DNA of 64,000 bases from Rhodanobacter sp. (GCA_004322005.1 SCRF01000049.1:1-64000), one strand, 5' to 3'. Positions 18,211 through 26,076 are shown, counted from the stretch's first letter. The notes: generated by a model not told the origin, from the sequence alone. Translations and numbers: made by a program.

Positions 18211-18274
18211 TCACTCATCGTAACGGGAACACCCGCACCGAGGACTCCCTTCATCCGGATCCGATGGATACAGC

Positions 18275-18403
18275 CTAGCCAGACGGGGTTCGTTGACCAA
18301 TGGCGGGGCCGCACTGCCGCGCGATCGACCACGACACGCCGGCGCCATGCACAGTCGCGGCCAGCTGCTGTCCCAGCCGCGACTTGATGCCGTACTGGTG
18401 ATC
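18275..18403 (-). pseudogene. C-terminal tail of a second DUF3363 relaxase
   Basis: A short open stretch reads IKSRLGQQLAATVHGAGVSW and then SIARQCGPAIG, which resembles the last residues of DUF3363 relaxases (compare IRQRIGRSVSAVVRGNHVSW in the neighbouring fragment). Stops flank it on both sides. It lies upstream of the truncated relaxase in the same direction, so it comes from a different copy or a rearrangement. Confidence 0.5.
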
Positions 18404-19900
18404 TCAAACGGGAGCATGGGGCAGACGCAACCGAATGCCGGCATTCTCCGCCTCGTTCGCATCCATGAAGGCATGGCTCCGCTCCAAGGCAGTACGCGTG
18501 CTCTCCAGATCGGCCCACCGAGTGCCGGCAACCCACCGCTGCGCGAAATCCAGCATACGCACCAGCGGTTCGGCGTTGCGCGTTTGCGACAGCGCTTTGA
18601 GCGCGCTGAGGTAGTTGGCCCGGTAGACGGTCGGCACCAGGATTCGCTCCTCGCCTGCCGCAACCAGTTCCGCGTTGGTCATGATCCTCGCGATACGTCC
18701 GTTGCCGTCGGCAAACGGATGCACCTCGGAAACGAGGAACATGATGTAGACCGCTCGGGCGAAAGCCGTCTCCAGACTACGGTACAGGTCGAACCCTTGC
18801 CGCAGCGTGCCTTCCACGTGCCCGGGATCGACGAAGACGGTCTGGCCGGCGCGATTGGCATCGCGCTTGAACGTTCCCGGTCCCTTGTCCGGCCGCGCGG
18901 CCATGAGCATGGCATGCCGCCGCCTAAGGAGATCCAACAGTTCATCCGCATCGGCAGGGGTCCTCGCCATTTCGATGGGATCGGAAACCAATCGCCAGGT
19001 ACCGAGGATGTCGTGCGCATCGGCAGGCCGGTCGCGAGGGACCACCTGACGGAAGACGATGGCGGCCGCCTCCTCCACCTCAAATTCGGTGCCTTCGATG
19101 AAGTTCGAGAAATACGCCTCGAAGAAAGCCAATGTGCTCCGCGCTTCGACGTTCCGTTCCCGGACCGGGCGTGCAACGGGTGCAACGGCGCGCAGTTCCC
19201 TGTACAGGATCTCGAACAGGTGCAGGCGGTCAGGATCGTAAGGCGTGCCCGCACGCCGCGCGCGTGCCCGGGCGCTGGCCAGATCGTCCTCGCGAGTGCC
19301 TAGCAGCGCGCCGACCAAGCGGTCGAAAGTCTCGAACTCAGCTTCGCGCCCGATCCGAGGAGCGACCTGCCGTGCCTCATCGCGCAGACGGTTGAGTGCC
19401 TCAGTGCCGTTGCGTCGGACGAGGTCGTCCAGCCGATGTTCGATCTGTTCGCGGCCGAGCGTCCGCCGGACGCCGCCCTTGCTCTGCCGCGAGGGTGCCA
19501 GGTTGTCGAGGAACGCGCGTGCCGTCGAGCTGATGAACAGGCCGCCAATGAACGGCCGGTCCTCCGGCTGCGCCTCCGGCCCCTTGCGGGTGCGGATGAC
19601 GATGCCAGGCAGCGCGATGTCGCGTGTACGGTCGGAGATCACGAAGATCGAACCGTCGGACGCGGGGACGTTCTCCAAGGCGGTGCGATCGACGACCAGC
19701 GCGCCGGGTACGTATGCGGCGATCAACGGCCAGAGGTGTCGTCGGACAACCAGTTCCGGCGGATCGATCAGGTTCTTGGTATAGAGTTTCGGGCCGATCC
19801 GCTGCAGCGCGCCCTTCGCAGCCGCGCGCGACACTGCGCTCGACTGGGCCGTGGTCGAGAGGAAAACTTCCGGCAGCGTGTCCAGCCAATTTTTCGCCAT
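18404..19900 (-). CDS. Fic-domain protein with AbiEi-like N-terminal domain
   Basis: The 498-residue protein has a C-terminal Fic domain with the full active motif HPFADGNGRIAR (about residue 400), so it is probably an active AMP-transferase or related NMP-transferase acting on unknown cytoplasmic targets. The motif SNFIEG (about 277) fits the (S/T)xxxE(G/N) inhibitory helix, placed before the Fic core as in class II Fic proteins, so activity is probably self-restrained. The first 140 residues (WLDTLPEVFLSTTAQSSAVS and GPKLYTKNL) look like the winged-helix part of AbiEi-type antitoxins. It may work as a self-contained toxin-antitoxin or defence factor. Confidence 0.82.
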   Translation of the reverse strand: MAKNWLDTLPEVFLSTTAQSSAVSRAAAKGALQRIGPKLYTKNLIDPPELVVRRHLWPLIAAYVPGALVVDRTALENVPASDGSIFVISDRTRDIALPGIVIRTRKGPEAQPEDRPFIGGLFISSTARAFLDNLAPSRQSKGGVRRTLGREQIEHRLDDLVRRNGTEALNRLRDEARQVAPRIGREAEFETFDRLVGALLGTREDDLASARARARRAGTPYDPDRLHLFEILYRELRAVAPVARPVRERNVEARSTLAFFEAYFSNFIEGTEFEVEEAAAIVFRQVVPRDRPADAHDILGTWRLVSDPIEMARTPADADELLDLLRRRHAMLMAARPDKGPGTFKRDANRAGQTVFVDPGHVEGTLRQGFDLYRSLETAFARAVYIMFLVSEVHPFADGNGRIARIMTNAELVAAGEERILVPTVYRANYLSALKALSQTRNAEPLVRMLDFAQRWVAGTRWADLESTRTALERSHAFMDANEAENAGIRLRLPHAPV

Positions 19901-20100
19901 TTAAGGCCTCCGCAGAGGGCCCTTATAGCAAGAAAATGTCGATTAAAACAAGAAAAATGACAAGATTTGCAGATTAACGTCCATCACATACAAAGGCGAG
20001 ACGACTCCCCGAGGGGTTCCGTAGCGCTGAAGCTGACAGACAGGGCCGACATAGAAGTGACCCGGAGCGCCCATAGGATGACCTCATTGCTGCTGGCGAA

Positions 20101-20559
20101 ATGCGCATACGTGCCATCGAGCGTCATTGGTACGAGCACCGTGCGAAGCACAAAGCAGCGTTAATCGAGGCCGACCGGGAGCGTCGAGAAGAAGCAGTTC
20201 GTAGGGAGCACGAACGCCAGCATCGACTTGAGAACGCGCGTATCGAGAAACTGCATCAAGAAGCGATGTCGCTACGCCTCGCCGACGACATTCGCCGATA
20301 CGTGGCCGCAGTCAACGAATGCAATGCCACTTCATCCAACCCCGTGTCGCCTGCGCAGATGGACGACTGGTCACGCTGGGCGCTTGCACAGGCCGAACGG
20401 ATCGATCCCGTGGGGACTGGCGCCTTTCTGCTGCCGCTACCTGAGGAAGAAATGGAAGATGAAGAGAAGGACGAATCCAGATCAAGCATACACACACCAC
20501 CTTCGGATTCCGTCGAGATCCCACCGGCGTGGCACCCAAACCGCTGGTATACGCGATGA
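20101..20559 (+). CDS. Hypothetical protein with charged coiled coil
   Basis: I do not recognise the family. The 152-residue product begins with a strongly charged helix (KAALIEADRERREEAVRREH) and then a region RLADDIRRYVAAVNE and WSRWALAQAERIDPVGTGAF, a pattern seen at the C-terminal end of larger proteins from integrated elements, so this may be a truncated gene. It is the only plus-strand gene in the right half of the element. The AT-rich stretch 20560-20779 holds no gene. Confidence 0.5.
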   Translation: MRIRAIERHWYEHRAKHKAALIEADRERREEAVRREHERQHRLENARIEKLHQEAMSLRLADDIRRYVAAVNECNATSSNPVSPAQMDDWSRWALAQAERIDPVGTGAFLLPLPEEEMEDEEKDESRSSIHTPPSDSVEIPPAWHPNRWYTR

Positions 20560-20779
20560 CGTACACACTTTGACGAGCTATCTATCGGCAGTTCCTGACT
20601 GCGGTTTCAGAAGAGACTCCGTGGTATAGAAGCGAGTACAACAAGATACTCAGACCTAACCTTTGATAATATATTCAACATCTTATGTATGCCCTTAGGT
20701 TCCTCTCCTGGGCACAGATCTTGGCCGGTGCCTAGGCGAGTGCTGCTTCCGAGCAGCGACGCAAAAGTCTCTGTGTGCT

Positions 20780-21082
20780 TCAGATGATGGCCTGCAATCC
20801 CTTGTCGGCAATGACGTTGAGCAGCTTGAGCGCCGGCCCGGCAGGTTGAGTATCGCCCCGCTCCCATTTGCGCACGGTCGAAGCGGTAGTGTGCAGGTGG
20901 TGCGCAAACACTGGCTGACTGAACTTCAGCTTCTCTCGCAGGTGCTTGATGTCCTCGGCGCTGAACTCCCGCACCGGGGGCGGGCAAATCGCGTCGAACT
21001 CGCGCATCGTCACCTTGCTGATCGCGCCCACTTGATGGAGCGCGGCCAGGTCGTCACGCAGCGATTCAATGATCTTGCTCAC
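20780..21082 (-). CDS. higA: HigA-like helix-turn-helix antitoxin
   Basis: The 100-residue protein has an XRE-type helix-turn-helix in its C-terminal half (LREKLKFSQPVFAHHLHTTA, then STVRKWERGDTQPAGPALKL). It should neutralise the toxin encoded just upstream and repress their shared promoter. Its ATG at 21082 lies inside the toxin gene, an overlap of 17 bp, giving the toxin-first order usual for HigBA. Confidence 0.82.
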   Translation of the reverse strand: MSKIIESLRDDLAALHQVGAISKVTMREFDAICPPPVREFSAEDIKHLREKLKFSQPVFAHHLHTTASTVRKWERGDTQPAGPALKLLNVIADKGLQAII

Positions 21083-21446
21083 AATGCACCTCCACTAACA
21101 CGCCCGACTGCAAGGCTTTCGACAAGGCTTCCGCAGACAGATCCAGGAACACCTTGCCGGCGTATTGCAGCGCCTTCTTCTCGCCCTGCGTGATGTTCGC
21201 CTTGTCGTTCTTCGGGAACCCGTGCAGGAACACATAGCGGTTGCCGATGCGGGCCGACAGCAGTGTGCGATAGCCCCCGCTCTTGCCACCACCGGAACGC
21301 GCCACCCTCTTCTTGTAGAGGAAGCCGCCCAGATCCGCATCAATCAAACCGCTTTCCATCTCCTTGACCGCCTTGCACAAAACGGCATCGGACAGCTTGT
21401 CGCCCGCCTGCCACCGCGCAAAGTCCTTTCGTTTCAGGATCCGCAT
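21066..21446 (-). CDS. higB: RelE/HigB-like toxin
   Basis: The 126-residue protein is a RelE-superfamily toxin of the subfamily with KSGGYRTLLSARIGNRYVFL and HGFPKNDKANI, expected to cleave mRNA on or near the ribosome. The start ATG at 21446 (MRILKRKDFARWQAG) has an excellent site, GGAGGTAAAGGTG; longer starts lack one. A 25-bp palindrome lies directly upstream. The pair sits between the Fic region and the integrase and probably stabilises the element. Confidence 0.83.
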   Translation of the reverse strand: MRILKRKDFARWQAGDKLSDAVLCKAVKEMESGLIDADLGGFLYKKRVARSGGGKSGGYRTLLSARIGNRYVFLHGFPKNDKANITQGEKKALQYAGKVFLDLSAEALSKALQSGVLVEVHCEQDH

Positions 21447-21460
21447 CACCTTTACCTCCG

Positions 21461-21485
21461 AACTATACCCGAAACGGGCATAGTT
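21461..21485. promoter_or_regulatory. Palindromic operator of the higBA-like operon
   Basis: An inverted repeat with 11-bp arms, AACTATACCCG and CGGGCATAGTT, separated by AAA has only one mismatch. It begins 15 nt before the toxin ATG and overlaps a TATAGT -10-like box on the minus strand, so binding of the antitoxin should block transcription. Confidence 0.65.
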
Positions 21486-21587
21486 TTCCATGCCTCGATG
21501 CAACACCCTCGCGGCAGGGTCTGCTGGCCAGATTGTCGTGACACCGATACAGCATTCGGGCCGGTGCGCCGGCACTCTGCCGGCAAG

Positions 21588-22787
21588 TCATGCAACCTTC
21601 TCTTCCGCATCGCGTGCGCCGACAATAGACTTGCGACGGTTCGCCACCAGCTCGGCGGCCTTGCGCACCGGATCATCTTCGGTGTGGACGTAGCGCATGA
21701 ACATCACCACGGTCTTGTGCGCTGTCAGAACCATGCCGACCTTGACCGGGATGCCGGAGTTGGCGATGTCGGTGGCCGCGCGGTGGCGGATACCATGAGT
21801 ACCGACCCTCGGTACACCGGCCCGGTCGAGGAAGCGCCGCCACGCCTGGTCGTAGGAACCGGGACTCAACGGCTTGCGGTGATCCCTGATCGCGGGGCAG
21901 ACATAAGGCGAGTCGCCATAGTGCGGCGCATTCGACAGCAGCCGTCGTGCTTCCTCGCTCATGGGCTTGGACATATCGCCGGTCTTGCTGTCCGGCCAGA
22001 CCACCCGGCGATTGGGCGTGTCCAGCCAATCCCATTCCAGCAGCAGAATCTCCGACATGCGGGCCGCGAATTCGAACTGCAGCCGGACGGCCAGCAGGTA
22101 GATGGGATGCTCCAGGCGTTCGGCTTCAGCTCGCTCCAAATAGGCAAACAGGCTGACCATCTGCTCGTCGGTGATGAGGCGGGTCGAGCCTCTCTCCGGG
22201 TACTTGGGCACGTGGCGACAGGGATTCGAGCCATCGGGTCGGTAACCCCAAAGCTCAGCCAGGTTGAACATCTTGCGGACGCAGCACAGCACCCGGTTGG
22301 CCTGCGTGGGTGACTTCTCCAGGCGCTTCATCAGCGCGGTGATGTCCTGGCGCGTGACCTCGTGAACCTTCTTGCTGCCGAAGGCCGGGACGATGTAGCT
22401 GTCGATATGGTACTGGTAGGTCCTTTGCGTGCTCGGCTTGTTGTGCGGCCTGGAGTGGTCTTCCATGAACCGGCCGCAAAGCTCCTTGACCGTCGGCGCC
22501 TTGCGCGCCTCGGCCTTGTCGCGGCCGGGGTCGCTGCCGCGCCGGACGTCGGCCAGCCAGTCCTGCGCCAGCGATCGTGCCTGTTCCACCGTCAATTCGC
22601 CGGACCGTCCGAGCGATGGCTTCCGGCGCACGCCGGCATTCGTGCGATATTGCACCATGAAAACCTTCCCGCCGGCTGGTGTAACCTTGCACAGAAAGCC
22701 CGGAACAAGGGTGTCCCGGAGTTCGACGTCTTGCGACTGCGGTCGTGCCGCATCGACGACGGTCTTCGTCAGCTTGGTCTTTGCCAT
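21588..22787 (-). CDS. int: Tyrosine recombinase, tRNA-targeting integrase
   Basis: The 399-residue protein has the N-terminal DUF4102 arm-binding domain (ARPQSQDVELRDTLVPGFLC), a SAM-like core-binding domain (about 95-185) and a catalytic domain with Arg in FAARMSEILLLEW, HGIRHRAATD and the nucleophile Tyr in MFMRYVH. It resembles P4-type integrases that use tRNA genes. It is encoded 177 bp from the right attachment site, pointing inward, as usual. The start ATG at 22787 follows AGGAGCTCCTC. It is presumably the enzyme that cut the tRNA-Leu(UAA) anticodon loop. Confidence 0.93.
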   Translation of the reverse strand: MAKTKLTKTVVDAARPQSQDVELRDTLVPGFLCKVTPAGGKVFMVQYRTNAGVRRKPSLGRSGELTVEQARSLAQDWLADVRRGSDPGRDKAEARKAPTVKELCGRFMEDHSRPHNKPSTQRTYQYHIDSYIVPAFGSKKVHEVTRQDITALMKRLEKSPTQANRVLCCVRKMFNLAELWGYRPDGSNPCRHVPKYPERGSTRLITDEQMVSLFAYLERAEAERLEHPIYLLAVRLQFEFAARMSEILLLEWDWLDTPNRRVVWPDSKTGDMSKPMSEEARRLLSNAPHYGDSPYVCPAIRDHRKPLSPGSYDQAWRRFLDRAGVPRVGTHGIRHRAATDIANSGIPVKVGMVLTAHKTVVMFMRYVHTEDDPVRKAAELVANRRKSIVGARDAEEKVA

Positions 22788-22963
22788 GAGGAGCTCCTGA
22801 AAATCCCCGATTTCCAGGAGCCGGCCAGGAGCCAGGCGAAAGGGAACCGAGGCGGTCTGCATCGCGCACCGGCATATCATCCAAGGCGTTGACCTGAGCG
22901 GAAACCAGCTACAGCAAGCTATATCCAAGCCGAGAGGTGTCCGGTGCAGGATTCATCCTCCCG

Positions 22964-23018
22964 CTTAAAATCCCTCCTCAGCAATGAGATGCAGGTTCGA
23001 TTCCCGCCCAAGGCACCA
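22964..23018 (+). pseudogene. 3' half of the split tRNA-Leu(UAA) gene (attR side)
   Basis: This begins in the anticodon loop (CTTAAAA), followed by stem strand TCCCT, a long variable arm, the T arm GCAGG-TTCGATT-CCCGC, the acceptor strand CCAAGGC, and ACCA. It lacks any 5' half, since the preceding bases belong to the element. With 9095-9138 it rebuilds one tRNA. The A-C pair in the T stem and G-A in the acceptor stem suggest decay after splitting. Confidence 0.88.
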
Positions 23019-23191
23019 TTTTAATCAAATGGTTATCGTGTTTTATTAATGTTTTTTATCGCATCTGGCTCGGCCCGCCCGCCGGCGGCCTCCACCGATC
23101 CTTGTCCGCAGAGCAGGTGCCTGTCAGCTCCAGACTGGTGGGCCTGCCGGGTGCGTATTCCGGCAAGCACGCCAACCGGGTGCGCCAAACG

Positions 23192-23222
23192 AAAAGACCC
23201 CCGCCGAAGCGAGGGTCTTTTC
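23192..23222 (-). terminator. Rho-independent terminator of the Thx gene
   Basis: The arms AAAAGACCC and GGGTCTTTT flank a short GC-rich loop, and the minus-strand transcript ends in a U run. It lies 20 bp beyond the Thx stop. Confidence 0.8.
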
Positions 23223-23242
23223 GGCACAGCCGTGTGGCTGGC

Positions 23243-23407
23243 TCAGGCCAATTTTTTCTTCGGCGCGGCCTTCCTGGCGGCAACCGGCTTGGTCACGGTC
23301 GGTTTTGCGCCGGCGACGGCTGGCGCAACGACAGCATGCACACGGGTATTGCCGTAGCTGCCGCGATAGATCTTGCCACGACGGGTCTTGCGATCGCCCT
23401 TACCCAT
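23243..23407 (-). CDS. 30S ribosomal protein Thx
   Basis: The 54-residue basic protein begins MGKGDRKTRRGKIYRGSYGN, the signature of bacterial Thx (bS31), which packs into the head of the 30S subunit. The C-terminal tail is an Ala/Lys/Pro-rich extension ending APKKKLA. The ATG at 23407 follows CAAGGAGTTCCC. It is the first intact gene to the right of the integrated element, so it marks the return to core chromosome. Confidence 0.9.
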   Translation of the reverse strand: MGKGDRKTRRGKIYRGSYGNTRVHAVVAPAVAGAKPTVTKPVAARKAAPKKKLA

Positions 23408-23725
23408 GGGAACTCCTTGAGATTTGTCGGATATACGGCCTGCCATCATAGCAGCGTACGTGCTGGCCGCCATAGTCGGTCAGTCCAGGCTGTTCGCGAG
23501 TAGTCAGCTGCTCGCCTCCCATTGCCGCATTGCCGAGCTTGTTCGTTACTATCCACGGAACAAGTGCAATGGCGTGGGCAGCATGGCAAGGATGTGGATG
23601 GTACGTGGTGAGAGCGGACGCCCAAGGCGACCGGCTGGCAGGTTAGCGGAACGGAAGCAACAGTAACTGGCACGGTAGACTGTGGTGTGCCACACTGAAC
23701 TTCGGTTGGCACGGTGGTTGGCGAC
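23408..23725. other. Intergenic region between Thx and vapB
   Basis: No convincing gene is visible in these 318 bases. Near the right end the block TGGCACGGT occurs twice (23669 and 23708) around TGTGGTGTGCCACA, which may be the operator of the vapBC pair. Confidence 0.4.
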
Positions 23726-23992
23726 ATGACAAGCAATCCTTCAAGCAACGAAGTTCAGATCGGCGCGCAAGGTCGGCTGGTCATCCCCGCTGCCCTGCGC
23801 AAGGCCCTGCACCTGGAACCGGGGGATCGGCTGATCGCCCGGCAGGAGGGCGAAACGCTGGTGCTGGAGCGGCGCGGGGCGATCGCGAAACGGCTCCAGG
23901 ACCGGTTTCGCCACATTCCGCAAAAGGTCAGCCTGGTGGATGAACTGATCGCGGAGCGGCGCGCTGAGGCGGCGAAAGAGGCTGCGGCGTAG
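23726..23992 (+). CDS. vapB: VapB-like antitoxin (AbrB/SpoVT fold)
   Basis: The 88-residue protein has an N-terminal swapped-hairpin DNA-binding domain (VQIGAQGRLVIPAALRKALH and LEPGDRLIARQEGETLVLER) and a charged C-terminal helix that would bind and block the toxin. ATG at 23726 is chosen; GTG at 23714 is possible. Its TAG overlaps the GTG start of the next gene by one base. Confidence 0.85.
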   Translation: MTSNPSSNEVQIGAQGRLVIPAALRKALHLEPGDRLIARQEGETLVLERRGAIAKRLQDRFRHIPQKVSLVDELIAERRAEAAKEAAA

Positions 23993-24372
23993 TGGCGCTG
24001 GTCCTCGACGCGTCGAGTTTGCTGGCTTTTCTGCACGACGAGCCAGGGGCCGACCAGGTCTGGTCGGCATTGTCGGGCGCCATGGTTTGCGCCGTGAACT
24101 GGTCGGAGGTCGTGCAAAAATCCCTGCGACGCCAAGCCGACATCACAGGCATGCGGCAGGAGTTTGCGGAGGCCGGTGTCGTCTTCGTGCCGTTTACGGC
24201 GGAACAGGCCGAGATCGCCGCCCTCTTGTGGGACAAGACGCGCGCCTTCGGACTGTCGCTGGCCGATCGCGCCTGTCTGGCACTGGCCATGGAACGCCAA
24301 CTGCCCATTCTTACTGCGGACCGAGCCTGGTCCGGACTAAGTTTGGATCTGGACATCCAGTTCATCCGCTGA
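23992..24372 (+). CDS. vapC: VapC-like toxin, PIN-domain ribonuclease
   Basis: The 126-residue protein has the PIN fold with its acidic residues: D in VLDASSLLAFL (about 6), E in NWSEVVQKS (about 39), D in LADRACLALA (about 91) and D in ILTADRAW. VapC toxins are Mg-dependent RNases, often specific for tRNA or rRNA. Translation is coupled to vapB through the TAGTG overlap. It lies close to the tRNA-Leu integration site, next to a restriction-gene remnant, so it may belong to an older island. Confidence 0.87.
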   Translation: MALVLDASSLLAFLHDEPGADQVWSALSGAMVCAVNWSEVVQKSLRRQADITGMRQEFAEAGVVFVPFTAEQAEIAALLWDKTRAFGLSLADRACLALAMERQLPILTADRAWSGLSLDLDIQFIR

Positions 24373-24381
24373 GAGGTACCC

Positions 24382-24521
24382 ATGCCCAAGAGCACCTCCG
24401 AAGCCGCCTTTGAAACCACCCGGCCCACAGCCTCAACCCGAAGCTGGAGGCGCGCTATCAGGCCAACCGTCTCGGGCTCATGTTCCGTGAGCTGTCTGAT
24501 GCTTCAGGGTGGAGGCACTTG
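24382..24521 (+). pseudogene. Remnant of a type I restriction endonuclease R subunit
   Basis: An ATG at 24382 with a GAGAGGTACC site starts MPKSTSEAAFETT, typical of HsdR N termini. Shortly after, in frame +3, comes HSLNPKLEARYQANRLGLM, a piece of the next conserved HsdR block. The stretch between the two blocks is lost and the frame is shifted, so only about 140 bp remain. Identification rests on two short motifs in the right order. Confidence 0.55.
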
Positions 24522-24552
24522 ATGCAAGCTCCTCCACCTGATGAAGCCATAG

Positions 24553-25506
24553 TCACCGATGTCCATGACCGGCACAGTCCGGTGTCCGATCCAGGCAGGC
24601 ACCCGGATCGACCTGCACGGTGACGTGCTCAATGTCAAAGCGATCCTGCAAGATTCCCTTGATCGCCTGCATGGCCTGCCGGCTGTCGGCATCGTCGTGC
24701 AACTCGGCGTGCAGGGTCGCCATGCGCGAACCCGACGCCAGCTGCCAGACGTGCAGGTGATGGATATTCCGGATCGAGCCGTCGGCGGTGCGCAATGCAT
24801 TTTCCACTTCGGCGCTGTCCATGCCTTCGGGCACCCCTTCCAGCAGGATATGTGCCGAGAGCCGAAGCAACCGCCACGCACTGTTGAGGATCAACAGCGA
24901 AACCAGCAGCGACAGCGCCGGATCGGCCCACAACCAGCCGAACCAGCGAATCGCCAGCGCCGCCAGTATCGCGGCCACCGAGCCGAACAAGTCGCCCAGC
25001 ACGTGCAGGCTGGCACCGGCCAGATTGACGTCGTCATGCGCGTGCCCATGCAGCATGCGCAGCACCAGCAGGTTGACCAGCAACCCGACCGTCGCCACCA
25101 CCAGCATCACGCCGGACAGGATCTGCCCCGGATGCCGCAACCGGTCGATCGCCTCGTACGCGATCCAGCCGACCAGGACGAACTGGCTCAACGCATTGAC
25201 GAAACCGACCAGTACTTCCATGCGGCCATAGCCGTAGCTGCGCCGCGCGTCGGCCGGCCGACTGGCCATCCATGCACCCACGAAAGCCAGCAGCAACGCC
25301 AGCGCATCCACCGTCATGTGTCCGGCATCGGCCAGCAGCGCCAGCGAGCCCGACCACAGGCCACCGAACGCCTCCGCGGCCATCATCGCGGCGGTCAGCA
25401 CGAAGGCGAACAGCAACTTCCGGCTGCTTCGCCCGGCCGGGGCGCCGGCATGCTCGTGCGCATGCGATGCATGCTGATGATCGTGATGGGTATGCGGCAT
25501 GCTCAT
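24553..25506 (-). CDS. Cation diffusion facilitator, zinc efflux type
   Basis: The 317-residue inner-membrane protein has a His-rich N terminus (MPHTHHDHQHASHAHEHAG), six transmembrane segments, the HxxxD/DxxxD metal sites (LLADAGHMTVDALAL and LHVLGDLFGSV) and a C-terminal cytoplasmic domain (HHLHVWQLASGSRMATLHAE). The family exchanges Zn2+ (or Co/Cd) for protons out of the cytoplasm; ZitB/CzcD are close types. It is encoded 62 bp after the merC-like gene in the same direction, with a Zur-type palindrome upstream of both. Confidence 0.9.
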   Translation of the reverse strand: MSMPHTHHDHQHASHAHEHAGAPAGRSSRKLLFAFVLTAAMMAAEAFGGLWSGSLALLADAGHMTVDALALLLAFVGAWMASRPADARRSYGYGRMEVLVGFVNALSQFVLVGWIAYEAIDRLRHPGQILSGVMLVVATVGLLVNLLVLRMLHGHAHDDVNLAGASLHVLGDLFGSVAAILAALAIRWFGWLWADPALSLLVSLLILNSAWRLLRLSAHILLEGVPEGMDSAEVENALRTADGSIRNIHHLHVWQLASGSRMATLHAELHDDADSRQAMQAIKGILQDRFDIEHVTVQVDPGACLDRTPDCAGHGHR

Positions 25507-25568
25507 GCGTGCATGCTAGGAACGACGGCCGGCGTTACACAATCACCGAACAGCCCGCCGTGCCCTGT

Positions 25569-26030
25569 TCAATGTGCGCCTTGTGCGTCTTGCAGCGGCT
25601 CGTGGACATGGGCATGAGTGTGGACACGGCAGTAGCGCCGATCGCTGCGCAGGTTGACGAAATGTGCGCTCGCCACCAACAAGCCTCCACACGTCACCAG
25701 CACGCTGTGCAGGATGATCGAATAGCTCTCGGCATAGGTCACGCCGAACAGCAGCAACGCCAATCCCGGTGCAGCCAGCATGAGCGGCAGTGCACCCTGA
25801 TGCCGGCGATAGCCGCGGATCATGGCAAACAAGGCCAGGGCGCACGCAAAAAACACGAAGCCGCGTTCGAATCGATGATCGGCGAGAAACTCCAGGCCCA
25901 CGAATGGCAGCAAGGCCAGCACGAACGGCAGCACCGCACAATGGATGGCGCACAGGAAAGAGGCCGTCGCGCCTACGCGGTCTGCGACATGCCACCAGCG
26001 GGATTTGCTCGTTTGCGTCGAATCCATCAT
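25569..26030 (-). CDS. MerC-domain membrane protein
   Basis: The 153-residue protein has four hydrophobic segments and the MerC signature CAIHC (about residue 27) in the first, where two cysteines bind metal. A C-terminal His-rich tail (CRVHTHAHVHEP) could also bind zinc. MerC proteins move Hg2+ inward, but chromosomal relatives near zinc genes probably handle zinc; that is inference from the Zur box and the neighbours. It probably forms an operon with the CDF gene. Confidence 0.83.
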   Translation of the reverse strand: MMDSTQTSKSRWWHVADRVGATASFLCAIHCAVLPFVLALLPFVGLEFLADHRFERGFVFFACALALFAMIRGYRRHQGALPLMLAAPGLALLLFGVTYAESYSIILHSVLVTCGGLLVASAHFVNLRSDRRYCRVHTHAHVHEPLQDAQGAH

Positions 26031-26076
26031 TGAACTTCCCCGGCATCGCCAGCGCGGCGATCTTGTTCCGTGGGAA

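Larger units (their letters stand above)
9127..22970. mobile_element. Integrative element inserted in the tRNA-Leu(UAA) anticodon loop
   Basis: The ends are defined by an imperfect direct repeat: CTTAAAATCTCTCTT at 9127-9141 and CTTAAAATCCCTCCT at 22964-22978 (13 of 15 identical). The repeat covers the anticodon loop of a tRNA-Leu(UAA) whose two halves lie outside these points. A tyrosine integrase gene ends the element at the right. Inside, left to right, are a complete intron-bearing tRNA-Leu(UAA), the ECF-FecR-TonB receptor-S9 peptidase operon, relaxase remnants, a Fic gene, a hypothetical gene and a HigBA-like pair. With its relaxase broken it probably cannot transfer itself, but excision may still be possible. 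The exact crossover is inferred. Confidence 0.88.

Noticed and set aside
18018-18663. Minus-strand frames between the relaxase remnant and Fic as separate genes
   Set aside because: They are out of frame with the recognisable relaxase and Fic motifs and resemble nothing.
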